Part shown: positions 23,798 to 23,985 of the stretch, piece by piece | Layout: the number at the start of each line of letters is the position of its first letter | How positions within the stretch are numbered: the stretch's first letter is position 1 | Source of the DNA: Deltaproteobacteria bacterium | GTDB taxonomy: Bacteria > JAEEML01 | Direction of reading: 5' to 3' | Assembly (NCBI GenBank): GCA_016283195.1 | Contig: JAEEML010000014.1 | Coordinates: 1-23,985 of the forward strand | DNA length: 23,985 bases | Position numbers and translations under genes: made by a program | Notes under the pieces: model-generated | Told to the model about the DNA's origin: nothing | The model's input: only the letters and a program-made list of their open reading frames with translations | The model's database searches: none

Positions 23798-23951
23798 GTG
23801 CTACACTTAAATAAAGCGACTGAACTGAACTGAACTGAACTGAACTGAACTGAACTGAACTGAACTGAACTGAACTGAACTGAACTGAACTGAACTGAAC
23901 TTCATGTACCTACCCTTAAAAGCTAAACAAAAACAAAGGGAAGTGTAGCAC
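23798..23951. repeat. 11-bp inverted repeats around microsatellite
   Basis: GTGCTACACTT (23798-23808) and AAGTGTAGCAC (23941-23951) are perfect inverted copies enclosing the microsatellite and about 50 other bases. They could be ends of a tiny mobile element, binding sites for a dimeric regulator, or arms of a large cruciform. A partial third copy (TGTAGCA) ends the window. Confidence 0.7.
23821..23900. repeat. (TGAAC)16 microsatellite
   Basis: Sixteen perfect tandem copies of the pentamer TGAAC (80 bp), starting 104 bp upstream of the first codon of the envelope operon (start codon at 23717). Read on the plus strand the repeat has stops in all three frames; on the minus strand it is open. 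Perfect pentamers of this length are rare in bacteria and change copy number by strand slippage. Confidence 0.97.
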
Positions 23952-23985
23952 GGTGGGGAAGGGAGCGCAAGATGAAAATGTAGCA

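Noticed and set aside
23821-23900. CRISPR array
   Set aside because: The pentamer array has no spacers and the unit is far too short; it is a microsatellite. No CRISPR or cas gene was seen in the window.

Overview
The window looks like chromosomal DNA of a Gram-negative bacterium of deltaproteobacterial character (Myxococcota or Bradymonadota-like). The support is several lipoproteins with cysteine-rich N-terminal modules, a VIT/VWA/DUF2135 giant lipoprotein, a FISUMP (Fibrobacter succinogenes major domain) lipoprotein and a TolA-like Ala/Lys/Glu-rich envelope protein. The lineage is an inference; no rRNA or other phylogenetic marker is present.

Layout. 1-412 holds no gene, only a GC-rich dispersed repeat and a hairpin. 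413-2340 is a minus-strand operon sdpR-sdpI-yhfC: an ArsR-type repressor, an SdpI-type membrane protein and a YhfC-type intramembrane protease. Its overlapping genes lie behind a promoter covered by one copy of a duplicated 24-bp operator-like palindrome. 2354-3367 (minus) is an SseB-like protein. 3472-8332 (plus) is a Ca2+-type P-ATPase, two small membrane proteins and an L-cysteine desulfidase. 8726-9439 is a lipoprotein with two copies of a 10-Cys module.

9447-12709 is an accessory insert that reads AT-richer than its flanks. On its left is a 153-bp copy of the 3' end of clpB, about 84% identical by eye; on its right is intact clpB in the same orientation. Inside are a decayed IS4-type transposase, a possible ISL3-type fragment, a strong promoter with a perfect 10-bp palindrome at the expected start of transcription, a toxin/immunity-like gene pair overlapping by ATGA, and a DUF4417 gene.

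12710-18884 holds clpB (minus) and the divergent 1140-residue VIT/VWA lipoprotein. 18885-21180 is a second accessory stretch: a KilA-N protein, a relic of a FISUMP gene 3' end, a DUF104-VapC toxin-antitoxin pair, two related hairpins in opposite orientation and a second copy of the GC-rich repeat from the window start. 21220-23717 (minus) is a three-gene envelope operon: a duplicated-domain lipoprotein, the TolA-like protein and the FISUMP lipoprotein. Upstream of it is a (TGAAC)16 microsatellite enclosed by perfect 11-bp inverted repeats.

The most interesting items are the two toxin-bearing inserts, each lying between an intact minus-strand gene and a detached relic of that gene's (or a paralogue's) 3' end; the stand-alone polymorphic-toxin-type domain with its zinc-ribbon partner; the sdpRI-yhfC operon with tandem operators and no toxin genes; and the pentanucleotide repeat.
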